From Nannobrachium achirus (lineage: Eukaryota > Chordata > Actinopteri > Myctophiformes > Myctophidae), in assembly GCA_963921795.1 (NCBI GenBank), contig OY997657.1:33390497-33454496 (forward strand): a stretch of DNA of 64,000 bases. Direction: 5' to 3'. Made by a program: the position numbers and the translations under genes. The notes below the pieces were generated by a model. That model worked only from the letters and a program-made list of their open reading frames with translations, had not been told where the DNA came from and made no database searches. Of the stretch, positions 1-9,879 are shown in pieces; the first letter of the stretch is position 1, and each line of letters begins with the position of its first letter.

Positions 1-164
1 GAGCAGCACAGGTTTGCAGTTTAAAACTGTGACAACACCACCAGTTGTGTCAGTGGGGGGAAAGAAGCTACACCCCTTGACGCCTTTATGTGTGAGGAGT
101 ATGTAGTCTACGCAGTACGCACCAGTGGTGGAAAAAGTAGGCTACTCTCTAATCACATTATTTA

Positions 165-677
165 CTTAAAGGTAGGGTGAGTGATTTGATGTAAGTTTCA
201 GTTTTCATGTAGGTGACAGGCGGGGGCCTTCCTCCTATCTTGATCAAGTGGGGCCTTGGTGCGTGTAAGGCCCGCCCCCACTCGACCATGATTGGAGGAA
301 GGCCCCACTCTATCCTGATTTGAGGAAAACCTGTCTCCTCCACTTAAACAGAAACTGTTTTTTTCTCCTCAAAGGGGATAAGGCTGAAGTCCAAATATGG
401 ACCAAACACTCTATAGTAACTATAGTATTATCAGAACATAGACCCATTTTGTTTTTATTGCCAGACCCATGAAATGGGTAGGCCTACATAAGCAAATGTC
501 GGTCTGTCTGTCTGTCCTGGTTTTCTATATAAAGGGTATATATGATGATGACATGATGATGACATGCCTACAAAAGGCATGATGTCATAAATGATGATGA
601 CAGACAAGGGGTCTGGCACAACCAGGTTGACCTGGTCTAGTTTGAATTAAATGAAATCACTTACCCTACCTTTAAAG
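165..677. mobile_element. Terminal-inverted-repeat element A (non-autonomous)
   Basis: The left end CTTAAAGGTAGGGTGAGTGA near 165 is matched in inverted orientation by TCACTTACCCTACCTTTAAAG ending near 677, giving inverted termini of about 25 bp. The interior holds a TGTC run (484-516) and GATGAT-rich sequence (543-600). There is no coding capacity. It lies inside the GTGGAAAAAGTA-type remnant. Confidence 0.5.
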
Positions 678-1147
678 TTATACCATGTAACTTTTTTTAT
701 AAAACAAATCTTAAAATTGTCCTAACTGTTAAATCGCTAAAGTTTTAGAACCCCCACTCCGTTATTTTCAGCTTCTAAAGCCTTCTCTTTATATGTTTTC
801 TATTATCCCTTTTCGCGGAAAAATGGCGTCATCACACTACCGGCCAATCACAGCGAGGGTTATACACTGCCGGCCAATCACAGCGCATCTTGTAGTGGGG
901 TCGTTAGGGCGGCCATATTTGTAGTCTCCCGTGTGTCTCTATACTCGGGTGCACGGTGAAGCATGGGTGAAGGAGTGTATCTCCGGAATGGCTGAACGCA
1001 CAGCAACCAGGGACCCCTCAAAAGATAGATCTCGGCGAGGTGGAGGCAGTCGCGGGGGTGTGAGAACCGAAAGACGCGGACGCGACCGAGGTTTGCTATA
1101 GAGCTACTGACCACAAGTTGAGCAACTTACACAGTATAGCTTTAAGT
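670..1147. mobile_element. Terminal-inverted-repeat element B (non-autonomous)
   Basis: The left end CTTTAAAGTTATACCATGTA is mirrored by TTACACAGTATAGCTTTAAG at the right end. The interior is GC-rich and includes two copies of a CCGGCCAATCACAGCG motif (about 840-886). No credible coding frame is present. It abuts element A, sharing CTTTAAAG at the junction. Confidence 0.45.
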
Positions 1148-1802
1148 AAAAGTATCGAAAGTAGAAGTAGGCCCTACTACTCATTGTGTCCACTGTGCAG
1201 AATGTCATTTCACAAGTTTTCACATGTATAAAATGTATTAAAATGTTTTGAGAATAGCCGATCTACAATGCATCGCTGTGCACTGGTAGATCTGAGTTTT
1301 GTAATAATTATCAAAACTTACAAAGTAACTATAACTAAAGTTTTCAATAAATATTGTGGAGTAAAAGTGCAATATGTGTTTCTGAGAACTGAGAAGTAGT
1401 TGAGTAGAAGTAAATTTAGGCAATAAAGTACAAATAGGCTACCTCGGCTCAATTGTAGGACAGCACAGTAGGCCTACTAAATGTAGGCCTATACTAGTTA
1501 CTTTGCCGTTTGCACCGCTCAGTCTTCTGTCAGACTGAGCTCCCAGTCCCACGTTTTTAGAGTTAGCGCCATCACCGCGTGCCCTTTAGGCACAGAGCCA
1601 TCTAATGAATGTTGATGGAAGATGACTCCACCGCCGTTCCACCGATCCATCAAAAAGCACCCCTCTTTCTCCGAGCCAATTCATCAGTGCTGCACCTTTC
1701 AAACGGGAAGATCAATTAGATAGTTCACTTTATGTAAGGTGCTTTATATTGAGGCTGCGGTGCCAGTGAATCTCCTTCAGCCAAACGCTGTGTAGTGTAG
1801 AG

Positions 1803-2432
1803 CAGTGGTTCTCAAACTTTTCAGGCCGCGACCCCCAAAATAATCATATTTTAACTGGGGACCCCCCCACCCTGACGAGCATAAGAGTTGAGGCATTACA
1901 TTTTGTATTGGTGGTTCGGGCATCTAGTACGGATGCCCCCCGAGCGCCTTCCTAGGAAGGTCCTCGATGCATGTCCCGCTGGGTGGAGACCCCGTGGCAG
2001 ACCAAAGACCAGGTGGAAGGATTACATCTCCAAACTGGCTTGGGAACGCCTCGGTATACTCCCTGAGGGAGTGGAGGAAGTTGCTCGGGATAAGGAAATC
2101 TGGAAGTTGGAACTGTTACCCCCGCAACCCGATTCCGGATAAGCGGTTGAAAATGGATGGATGGATGGATAATGCTCACAGCGCCTCCTATGTAGATCTG
2201 CTATTTTCACAATGTATGCCACTAATATTTTACAACTTGGCCAATGTTTAATTTGTCAATTTAGAGGCATTAAAAAGTCCTTCAATTGTCACTTTAGAAA
2301 TGTGCAGATACCCTCTATACACTTAAACTGTATGTTGGTTTGTTTACTGAAAACAATGTTGCACATTAAGTTAATCATCTGGGGACCCCCCAAAATAATT
2401 TGGGGTCCCGACCCACAGGTTGAGAACCACTA
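1803..2432. mobile_element. hAT-like non-autonomous element with 8-bp target duplication
   Basis: The left end CAGTGGTTCTCAAAC and right end GTTGAGAACCACTA are inverted repeats. They are flanked by perfect 8-bp copies of GTGTAGAG at 1795-1802 and 2433-2440. An 8-bp duplication with a CAGTGGTTCTC terminus is the pattern of hAT-superfamily elements. A related copy in opposite orientation is at 49603-50240. The interior is interrupted by a LINE 3' end (about 1906-2170). No transposase remains. Confidence 0.85.
1906..2170 (+). pseudogene. Rex3-like (RTE clade) LINE 3' end, 5'-truncated
   Basis: An open frame ending at the TAA at 2140-2142 encodes a C-terminal tail with WFGHLVRMPPERLPRKVLD and GRPKTRWKDYISKLAWERLG, the pattern seen at the end of many fish LINE reverse-transcriptase proteins. 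It is followed by GATAAGCGGTTGAAAATGG and a (GGAT)n tail. A (GATG)n tail is characteristic of fish Rex3 retrotransposons. The reverse-transcriptase core and 5' part are missing, as in typical dead-on-arrival copies. It is inserted in a hAT-like element. A second, shorter copy of this tail is at about 34330-34407. Confidence 0.75.
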
Positions 2433-2440
2433 GTGTAGAG

Positions 2441-3557
2441 TGAGTCAGGCCAGAGTCCCCAGAGGTGAGAGAGACAGCACCGTTTATACCCCCGCCCGCA
2501 CAGAAAGAGAGGGATAGGAGAGAGAGTGAGAAAAGGAGAGAGAGAGAGAGAGAGAGAGTGAGCGACGCAAGTGCGCGGCGGCGGTTTGCTTTGCACTGAC
2601 TGGTTGGAGGTCCCTACCTACCTACCGCACCGGTGTGAGTGTCGTTGTCGCCGTTAGGTGGATGTTCCTGAGAGCAGGTGTTAATTGAAAACCGCGATCA
2701 ACCGCGGGCAATTAAGTCCCATTGGATTAAAGCCAGAGATGACGGAGAAGACACTTATAACTTGGCTCGCATGAGTTGTGTGTGAGGATGCTGTTAATGT
2801 TTCGCAGTTGTTCGGTTTAATGAATTGTATGCGCGTTAGTTAATAGCCGCCCATAAAAAAGGCAGCACTGTTGTCGTTTAGGAATTAATTATCCCGAACT
2901 GTAAAAGATCGTTTTGCACGTAGTTTTCTTCCACCGTGGTCCACGAAGCACCGCGTCACTACACTGAATGAATAGCCTAGATTTGTGCTTGCGCTGAGAC
3001 TGAAGAGAACGGCGGAGTGGATGGACAACAAAGCGTGCCGCCAGCTGAAGAAAATCAACATCAACGAGCGCGGACTGAATGGATGCGACGGCCGGTTTTG
3101 AGACTATTATTTAGACCTGTTGTATAGCTACACTTATTAAACAGAGTAGGCCAACAATTGTAGCTATAAATGTCAGATGAATTTCGGAGGAATTTCGTTT
3201 TTGTTTTTCGGAGCCCGTCCAGGGTACGCAGCATCTCAAGGCGCTGCGTAATGGGAGAAAAGTTTGGGAGCTTTGCAGAGGAGAGCCGCCAGCAGCAGAA
3301 CCCCTCCGACGCATAACATGTGAAGCAGAAATCGTCGTACCTGCGACCAACAAAAGTTTTAAAGTGCAGTTTTGACGTCCAGTATGACTTGAAACACCCC
3401 TCGGGTGCCGGAATTCTCATTTTTTTAAAACGTCCCTCGATGAACCCCCGGCCGTTTGTTCAGACGCAGACGGATATTCACCATCTAGAGAGGGTTTCCT
3501 TGGCGTAGGAGAAGTAGGCTAAAGCCACGTTCCAGAGCGCTCCTGTGTGTGGACTGG
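2441..3557 (+). promoter_or_regulatory. Candidate promoter and 5' leader of the ephrin-A gene
   Basis: This stretch lies directly upstream of the ephrin start codon and is largely free of recognisable transposons. It is richer in CpG than the intron, for example around 2565-2585, 2990-3110 and 3220-3310. It includes a GA tract (2536-2557). No convincing TATA box is fixed, and the transcription start cannot be placed from sequence. Several short upstream ORFs are present, including 3021-3101 and an ATG-initiated 62-codon frame at 3320-3508. Confidence 0.5.
3021..3101 (+). other. Upstream ORF (26 codons) in the candidate 5' leader
   Basis: ATG at 3021 followed by 25 further codons and a TGA at 3099-3101. 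The product would be basic in its first half (MDNKACRQLKKINI at its start). It ends 456 bases before the ephrin start, so it could act as a translational uORF if the transcript begins upstream of it. This is inference: the transcription start is unknown. Confidence 0.3.
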
Positions 3558-3700
3558 ATGTCTATGATGTCGTGGCAGCTCGGCCGGAGGTGCGTGGTGG
3601 AGGTGGTGATGCTGACCGTGTTGTCGTGTGTGTCCGTCTGGGCGGAGGAGAAGATCATATTCGACAGACACGCGGTCTACTGGAACAGCTCCAACCCCAA
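3558..3700 (+). CDS. efna: Ephrin-A family, first coding exon (partial gene; efna5-like favoured)
   Basis: Ephrin-As are GPI-anchored cell-surface ligands for Eph receptor tyrosine kinases and act in axon guidance and tissue boundaries. This exon gives 47 codons plus two bases. Residues 13-29 (VVEVVMLTVLSCVSVWA) form a signal-peptide hydrophobic core with a likely cut after Ala29. Residues 36-47 read DRHAVYWNSSNP, the conserved start of the ephrin receptor-binding domain, with an N-glycosylation site at Asn43. The exon ends in the middle of the next Lys codon (AA), before GTGAGT. Ephrin-A exon 1 normally ends at this SNP-K/R-F point. The start at 3558 is the first in-frame ATG after a TAG at 3486-3488. 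In-frame ATGs at 3564 and 3567 are alternatives, and only the last has a purine at -3. The rest of the protein lies beyond the window. The NSS site argues against mammalian-type EFNA2 (NRS). The paralogue is not settled. Confidence 0.9.
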
Positions 3701-3706
3701 GTGAGT
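3699..3706 (+). other. Splice donor of ephrin exon 1
   Basis: AA|GTGAGT at 3699-3706 matches the vertebrate donor consensus. It interrupts a Lys codon after two bases, giving a phase-2 intron. Reading through instead meets a TGA immediately. The donor agrees with the conserved end of exon 1 in ephrin-A genes. Confidence 0.9.
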
Positions 3707-3725
3707 GTTGTTGTAGCCTGTAGGA

Positions 3726-4097
3726 CAGTGGTTCTCAAACTTTTTCATGTCAAGGACCCCCAAATTTGACACTTATTAGCCCGCGGACCCCCATTTGAAA
3801 AGATATGCCAGGGACCTCCTATAAGAGAAGATTTTACGGACCCCCAAGGACCCCAGTTTGACATGCATTACGCTACAGACCCCCATTTAATGGCATATCT
3901 ATCTCTGAGACCCCAATTTATATTGTGAAATCAATGTTAATTTAACTGAGTGTACAAATGGAACCCAAAATTTCGTTCCATTTGTACACTCAAGGGTCCA
4001 TTTGGTTCCTAACTACCATTTAGCTCGGGACCCCTGGAACTCCCTCAAGGACCCCTGGGGGTCCCCGACTCCCCGGACCCCACTATGAGAACCAATG
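3726..4097. mobile_element. hAT-like non-autonomous element near the exon 1 donor
   Basis: It begins with CAGTGGTTCTCAAACTTTTT only 25 bp after the splice donor and ends in TGAGAACCAATG, a degenerate inverted copy. The interior repeats 'GGACCCCC' words and contains a perfect inverted pair around TGAGTGTACAAATGGAAC (about 3947-3990). Flanking 8-mers do not match, so the duplication is lost or an end is misplaced. No coding capacity. Confidence 0.7.
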
Positions 4098-4495
4098 GCC
4101 AGTTATAGACATAATATATAGTTATAGTGTTGTGAGGGGGCTATGTCTGTCTGTCTGTCTATTTGTCTGTCACTTTCGCATGTGTCAAAATAAATATGGG
4201 CCCTCATAGTTGACTGAACGCAAAAACATTTGAAAACCCTAACTTTGTAGGCATGGCCTACAAGTTTGGGGGTTTTCTTTTCCAATTATCACTGGCAAAG
4301 TCCGTCCTCACTCCAGTCTTTCTCCCAATAATTCTCTTCCCCCCTCGCCTTATACCCAGCCTCCGCTGAAAACCTGTCATCATTGCTGTTTAGTCCTGGA
4401 GATGTGTTGGTGGTGTGGCTGAGCATTGTGATGGAGATATGCAATTCCCCTGTTTTTTAGAATGAGCGTGCAAGGCGTGCGCACACGCATATAAT

Positions 4496-4498
<3 letters not shown>

Positions 4499-4562
<64 letters not shown>

Positions 4563-4570
4563 CGCGTGCA
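4499..4570. repeat. (TG)n microsatellite with GC alternating tail
   Basis: An uninterrupted TG run of about 54 bases is followed by CGCGCGTGCGCGTGCATGTG. Alternating purine-pyrimidine of this kind can adopt Z-DNA. Confidence 0.95.
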
Positions 4571-4669
4571 TGTGCGTGAGAGCACACACATTTTTTGGGT
4601 GGGATTTCTTTTTGTCTCACAGAGACAATGAGGGCATCATGCCTCCCCTGCTCATCAATGTCTGGAGAT

Positions 4670-4678
<9 letters not shown>

Positions 4679-4740
<62 letters not shown>
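4679..4740. repeat. (CA)n microsatellite
   Basis: An uninterrupted CA run of about 61 bases preceded by TCTCTCTC. With the TG run at 4499 it forms an inverted pair about 130 bp apart. Confidence 0.95.
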
Positions 4741-4741
<1 letters not shown>

Positions 4742-4799
4742 CTTCTGCAGGGCCTCTCATTGACATGGGGCAGAGCACACACTGGGCCCGTCTGTCTAA

Positions 4800-5240
4800 T
4801 GGTTTGTGACAGGCTGGCCAGCTCTCTCTCCCTCTCTCCATCTCACTCTCTCCGTCTCTCACTCCCCCCCCCCCCCTCCTCCCCGGTCTCTCTTTCTCAC
4901 CCCCGCTCGTTTTAGCCCTCTCACTCTCCCAGGTAGATAAACAGAGAAAGTGCTCCCCACTCGCTCATAGCTGAATTAACCTGACTAACGGTGCGGTCTC
5001 CCTCTACATCAGCCCGTAAATACACACATGCACACACAAACTCACCCACACAGAACACGTGCAAAGACACGTGCACTTGTGCGAAGACACACACTGTCAA
5101 AAAACACAAACACACACATACAGAATAGTCACACACAAACATACGTGTAACACGTACACAAGACTCAATCTCAAAGACACATGCGCTCATGAAAAGACGC
5201 ATGTAGATGCACACACCTTGCACATGCACTAAAAACACAC
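4800..5240. repeat. Pyrimidine-rich and degenerate CA low-complexity stretch
   Basis: CTCTCTCCC-type tract (4820-4915, with a run of C at 4865-4876), then imperfect ACACA/CACGTG words to about 5240. Long open frames here are by-products of the repeat. No gene is seen. Confidence 0.8.
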
Positions 5241-5365
5241 AGTCACAAACACGTACACACTCACACCGAGCTAACAGGCCTGTCTCTGACTGCATCACTT
5301 TTTCACAGAAGGCTTCTGAAATATTTAACAGGCAAGAGGGAACATTCGCCTCTCTCTCCCTCCCT

Positions 5366-5370
<5 letters not shown>

Positions 5371-5402
<32 letters not shown>
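5371..5402. repeat. (TC)n microsatellite
   Basis: TC run of about 30 bases preceded by TCCC repeats. Confidence 0.9.
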
Positions 5403-5406
<4 letters not shown>

Positions 5407-5501
5407 GGTTTGCTTCATCTATCTGTTGCTCTCTCTATTTATTTATCTCTCACTTTCTCCATCCAAACACACAGAGCCATACGTGAGAGAACACACACAG
5501 T

Positions 5502-5567
<66 letters not shown>
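5502..5567. repeat. (CA)n microsatellite
   Basis: Uninterrupted CA run of about 65 bases. A short (AGA)n run lies downstream at 5630-5646. Confidence 0.95.
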
Positions 5568-5571
<4 letters not shown>

Positions 5572-6028
5572 TCACAGGGTGAATTTAATATATCAGCAGT
5601 GCGACTGTGTCAGAGTTATACAAACAAGTAGAAGAAGAAGAAGAAGGCATGTTTATCAAAAATGCATTGGCACTAAAGCAATTCCTGACTCTTGAGGACT
5701 AGGGCTAAGTTTGTTCTCTCTCTGTTACTCTCTGGTCATGCCTGCTGAATGTCTCCACTCCAGAGCTGTACTTTAGCTGCAACCGGAGTTTGGCCATTGC
5801 GGTGCCTGTTAGCAGCCATGTTAGACCCCCAGAGCTGCTGCTGCTCTGTGGCGTACATGACTATGAGCTGATATTCTGTTTAGAACTGAGCCTCACCCCC
5901 GTGGTTGCAGAGGTCCACTGCTATAGAGATGGGACGTTCGCAAACGAATATGAGTCTTTTGAACGGCTCTTTGAAATGAACGATGGGATCCGGTTCGCAG
6001 TAGCTGGGAGCCGTTCCTTTCTAATGAA

Positions 6029-6392
6029 CAGTGGTGTAAAAAGTACTCAAATTCTTTACTTAAGTAAAAGGTATCAATGCTGCAATGTAGAAATACTCTG
6101 CCACAAGTAGAAGTTCGAAATTCAAAATGTAAAGTAGGCTACACAAGTATTGGTATCAAAATGTACTTATGTACTTAAAGTACCAATAGTTATACAGAAT
6201 GTCCCATTTCACAAGTTTTGAAATGAATAAAATGTAGAAAAATCATTAGAAAATAGCAGATCTACAAGCTCACAATGCGTCTTATTGTGAGCTTGTAGAT
6301 CGGCTATTTTCAAATGGCAGAAATGTATATAGGTTTTAAGGAGCCTAATTTGTAATCATAAATTCATAATCAAAATCTACAAAGTAACTAAA
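6029..6392. mobile_element. Nested CAGTGGTGTAAAAAGTACT-type element with central hairpin
   Basis: The left end CAGTGGTGTAAAAAGTACTC is clear. The right end is not well defined and is placed near the return to host sequence. The interior has AAGTAAAAGG-type words and, at 6249-6311, a perfect-length palindrome with 28-bp arms. Confidence 0.6.
6249..6311. repeat. Palindromic hairpin unit (copy in nested element)
   Basis: Arms of 28 bp starting GAAAATAGC-A-GATCTACAAG and ending GATC-G-GCTATTTTC, loop GCGTCTT. The arms pair over their full length except one mismatch (A/G at arm position 10). The same unit recurs through the window (see findings). Confidence 0.9.
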
Positions 6393-6582
6393 ATGAGCCA
6401 GTCTTTTGAACGGCTCTTTGAAAGGAACGGATCCCAGAGATCCGGCTTACTTCAAAGAACCATAAATCCCATCTCTACACTGCTAGCCACGTACAGTGTG
6501 TTCTACCTTTATATCGCTTTCATTAAGCTTGTGTTTGGATTATGCCACGGCTTCGCTCTCTCTCTCTCTGTTCATTTATGTC

Positions 6583-6587
<5 letters not shown>

Positions 6588-6656
<69 letters not shown>

Positions 6657-6692
6657 GCGCGCGCGGCTGTGCGCGCGCGTGCGCGTGTGTCC
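6588..6692. repeat. (GT)n microsatellite plus GC alternating tract
   Basis: GT run of about 63 bases followed by GCGTGTGCGCGCGCGGCTGT and further CG alternation to about 6692. A strong candidate for Z-DNA formation. Confidence 0.95.
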
Positions 6693-7195
6693 ATTTCCCC
6701 TCCTTGTGTTCTCACCTTTTTGGAGTGTATCTATTTATATTTTTCCGTTGTTGTTAATTAAATCCTGTCATCAAATCAACTCCTGTCTCGACCCACTTCT
6801 CGCAGTCTTGTTAGCGAGATAGGGGACTAACCTGTAAGCATAGGTAATTACAATAAATTAAAAGGGTAATTTAATTCTCAGTCCCATATGACTGAAGGCA
6901 AACTCTTTCTATCGAGTGCTCTTGTGCTCACCAGGCCACCTCTTGGTCCTGACAGATAATAGAAAATCTAGGGAGATAATCCAATTCAAACCACTCCGGC
7001 CACTGTTGGTCACGGTGCGGGGAGGGGGCGGGGGGTCGCACTTGCACAGAATGTTGTCTCTCCCCCTGTTGTGTGGAGATACGCCATCATACAATAACAA
7101 AGTACCGTAACATATTATCACATCAGCACTATATCTGGAATTCTCCCTTATACACGCATGAGTGGTTTATGCTGTAGGAAGCATTATAGGATGAA

Positions 7196-7246
7196 TACAC
7201 ACACACACACAAACGCACGCACGCACGCACGCACACACACACAGGC
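7196..7246. repeat. Imperfect (CA)n/(ACGC)n microsatellite
   Basis: CACACA runs enclosing about four ACGC units (GCACGCACGCACGC). Confidence 0.9.
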
Positions 7247-7615
7247 AAGTAAATAGAGGCTAGATTTGGAAGAGATATGTGCACATACACAATTAGCACA
7301 TGGATGCTTTGCTCATAGGCTCAGGCCAGGTTTGGAACAGATTTACACTTACACCCACCCACTCACACCTACTTCATGTCCAGTTTGGCTACTGGGTGGA
7401 TAGTGTCCATACTGCCAACCCTGTTCAGCCTGCACAGATTGCACACGCACGTGCGCGTGCGAAAGCCCCCCTTGGCCCCCACAGTCCCCTATGCCTGTAT
7501 TATAAAGCTTGCAGGTGAGAGGCTTTGTTCATCCTGTGCAGCTAATGTGCTCAGAGCAATGGACCCTTTTTCACACACAACGCTTGTGCGCACACACACA
7601 CTATACATAGTGTAT

Positions 7616-9276
7616 TACTATACTTATGGGGACATCAACATTTCAAGACCTGATTCTAAAAACGCCTTTTAAATCCTTTAAAAATATATGTTTCTATATA
7701 CAGTATATAGCAACATAAATTACACAGATGTTATTATTATTATTTTTTTTTGCCATTTTGAACCCTAAAAACCTGACCTTAGTTGCGCGCCAATGTCACG
7801 TACTGAAAAGATCAGCTGACAATGCATGGTGCTTTGCCGTGCGTTGTGAGCTTATAGATCAGCGCCAACTAAGTATAAATCAAGCATAATTCCAACCTTA
7901 ACTCCATACCTAACTTAAGGTCTTCTTTTTACGGGCAAATTAGCAAATCGTCACAAAAATGCGAAGTATTCGCCTTACGCCTTTTCCCATACACACCAAA
8001 GTGTGACACGAATATGCGTATAAAATTCGCCAAATTTAATAGGTGATCTGTGGTGCGAATTGTTTGGGGCTGGCTCACACAACCCATCACATCACATCAC
8101 AGCAGAGAGGATACCACAGGTTCACTGTTCCCCCGCAGCAGACAGGCAGTCTGCAGCAGCAGTGGTGTAAAGTAGGCTAACTAAGTACATTTACTTGAGT
8201 ACTGTATTTGTAGGTATTTGTACTTGAGTCCAATTTCTACTCCACTACATTTCGGATCCTATTGTATTTTTACCCAACTATTTATTTTAACATTAGTTGG
8301 TCTTGCAGATATAAATTATAATAAACCATACTTTTACCAGTAAGAAATTTTAGTACTTTTTCCACCACTGATGGCAGTACTAGCTAGCAGCCACACAGAT
8401 GAGACGACACGCACTGTTCCCCTCGGCCTCAATGCAAAGGGATGGTCCCTCGTCCATGTCCTATCTCTGTCTTTAAATAGGATAGAGTGAGCTTGCTTTG
8501 ATACAGAGTGAGAGAGGAATTCGCCCTGGAACTTTCGCAAATTCGAAACAATTTTCGCTTTTTCAAAATTCGCGGTCGGTGTGGAAGCTTGCATTGACTT
8601 TATAAGGTTTTTTAAAAAAAAACGTATTATTCACACATTCGCAGTTCGCAAATTCGCCCCCGGTGTGTAAAGACCATAGAGTTATAATAAGAATAGAGAG
8701 GACACCAGATATCCCCGCCCGTGCACTTACATTGAGTTGCTCACCCAGCGCATGAGGCGTTTTCACCCCTCCTTCCGGCTAGTAAAACCGTGACGTAGTG
8801 GGTCTACTGTGACGCATTTTTCGTCATAATTTGTGTTCATGGACGCGCTTCATGAACGAGCACTTCCGGTATGAACGCGCGTCAATACAAAGAAGCCTAG
8901 ACGCGCGTTCATGTGAGTAGACCCAACTGCAGTACCTCAAAACGGCCACCATGTCCATTTGGTTTCAGGGCGCCCCCAGGGTTCTGGGGGCTTGGTAAAG
9001 ACCTTTAACCAGTAAATACCTCAGCTTGAATCTTTTCCAAATGATCCCAACGTATTAAAAGAAATCATACTAATTTCATTAAGCGTCCCGCGAAGCTTGG
9101 CCAATGTGACCCTGGCCATGTATAATCAGACACCAATATTGACAAAGCCAGATGTAGGAGCTGTTAGCACCACTCAAAAACAACTATAAGACAACCAATT
9201 CTCTTGCGAGGAACAGAAAAATTGTCCCAACGTCTATTTCTCACATTCTACTATAAATGTCCCCACAAGTATAGTA
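7616..9276. mobile_element. Candidate 1.66-kb terminal-inverted-repeat element next to CA tracts
   Basis: TACTATACTTATGGGGACA at 7616 is mirrored by TGTCCCCACAAGTATAGTA ending at 9276. A further copy of the end (ACTATACTTGTGGGGACA) is at about 58239, also beside CA repeats. The interior holds a nested 211-bp element (8160-8370), another CAG/GATC hairpin remnant (about 7804-7866), and inverted TTCGC/GCGAA words. No coding frame of note. Whether the two ends belong to one insertion is inference. Confidence 0.45.
8160..8370. mobile_element. CAGTGGTG-type non-autonomous element, both ends present
   Basis: Left end CAGTGGTGTAAAGTAGG and right end AGTACTTTTTCCACCACTG are inverted repeats. The 211-bp length and AGTA-rich interior match the family seen at 122, 6029, 29490 and 34526. 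Adjacent 8-mers do not match each other. Confidence 0.7.
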
Positions 9277-9471
9277 ATAAAAGTACACACACATAGACTC
9301 ACACATCCACGGTCCAGAAGGAACACCTCATCTAATCCCATGCTTTATCCCTCAAAAGACTTGCTCTTCTTTTCCTTCTCCATCCGTCCATCCTCTCTCC
9401 TCCGGATTCATCTTCCCGTCTTTGAAGAACTTGGTTTCAAGTGACACTCTCACTCTCTGAGAGAGAAAGAG

Positions 9472-9473
<2 letters not shown>

Positions 9474-9538
<65 letters not shown>
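9474..9538. repeat. (CA)n microsatellite
   Basis: Uninterrupted CA run of about 64 bases. Confidence 0.95.
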
Positions 9539-9539
<1 letters not shown>

Positions 9540-9592
9540 TGCATGAGCACGTACTGTACACCAGCACTTACATTAGAACATGCAAGATGTGC

Positions 9593-9629
9593 TCACACAC
9601 ACGCACGCACGCACGCACACACACACACA

Positions 9630-9670
<41 letters not shown>

Positions 9671-9850
9671 ACATGCCCTACATGCACACACATACACAAA
9701 ATTGCATCACACAGACACGCAAAGTACAAACCACACACACACACAATTGCACCACACACACACATACTGTACATGCACACACTCCTTCACTTGCAAAAAA
9801 TTGCATCACACAGACACACACAATGTGCAAACCACACACAATACATAAAT
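9593..9850. repeat. Long imperfect CA/ACGC satellite-like stretch
   Basis: CA runs separated by CACGCACG, ACACCCAC and TGCATCACACAGACAC words. The word AAATTGCATCACACAGACAC occurs twice (about 9699 and 9799), indicating local duplication. Confidence 0.9.
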
Positions 9851-9879
9851 CCACATTGACAACAGTGTTTGTCCTGTCT

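Larger units (their letters stand above)
122..1440. mobile_element. Remnant of GTGGTGGAAAAAGTA-type element, split by two insertions
   Basis: The sequence CAGTGGTGGAAAAAGTA at about 122 and the AAGTAAAAGTATCGAAAGTAG block from about 1147 look like two parts of one fish element family whose other copies lie near 6029, 8160, 29490 and 34526. The family has a CAGTGGTG terminal motif and many AGTAAAAGTA-type words. Two inverted-repeat elements sit between the parts. The right part also carries a palindromic GATCTAC hairpin at about 1251-1294. Family classification (hAT-like) is inference from the terminal motif. Confidence 0.5.
5924..6477. mobile_element. hAT-like element with 8-bp target duplication, host to a nested element
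   Basis: Inverted termini TAGAGATGGGA / TCCCATCTCTA are flanked by perfect 8-bp copies of CACTGCTA (5916-5923 and 6478-6485). Both halves carry the word CTTTTGAACGGCTCTTTGAA. Between them lies a GTGGTGTAAAAAGTACT-type element. No transposase coding remains. Family assignment rests on the 8-bp duplication and terminal sequence. Confidence 0.85.

Noticed and set aside
3545..3769. 74-codon frame overlapping the ephrin exon
   Set aside because: It begins at a non-ATG codon in another frame and ignores the GTGAGT donor. The ephrin frame is supported by protein similarity.
4921..5418. 165-codon minus-strand Cys/Val-rich frame resembling a secreted cysteine-rich protein
   Set aside because: Its cysteines come from TGTGTG-like degenerate repeat; spacing is irregular and there is no signal peptide.
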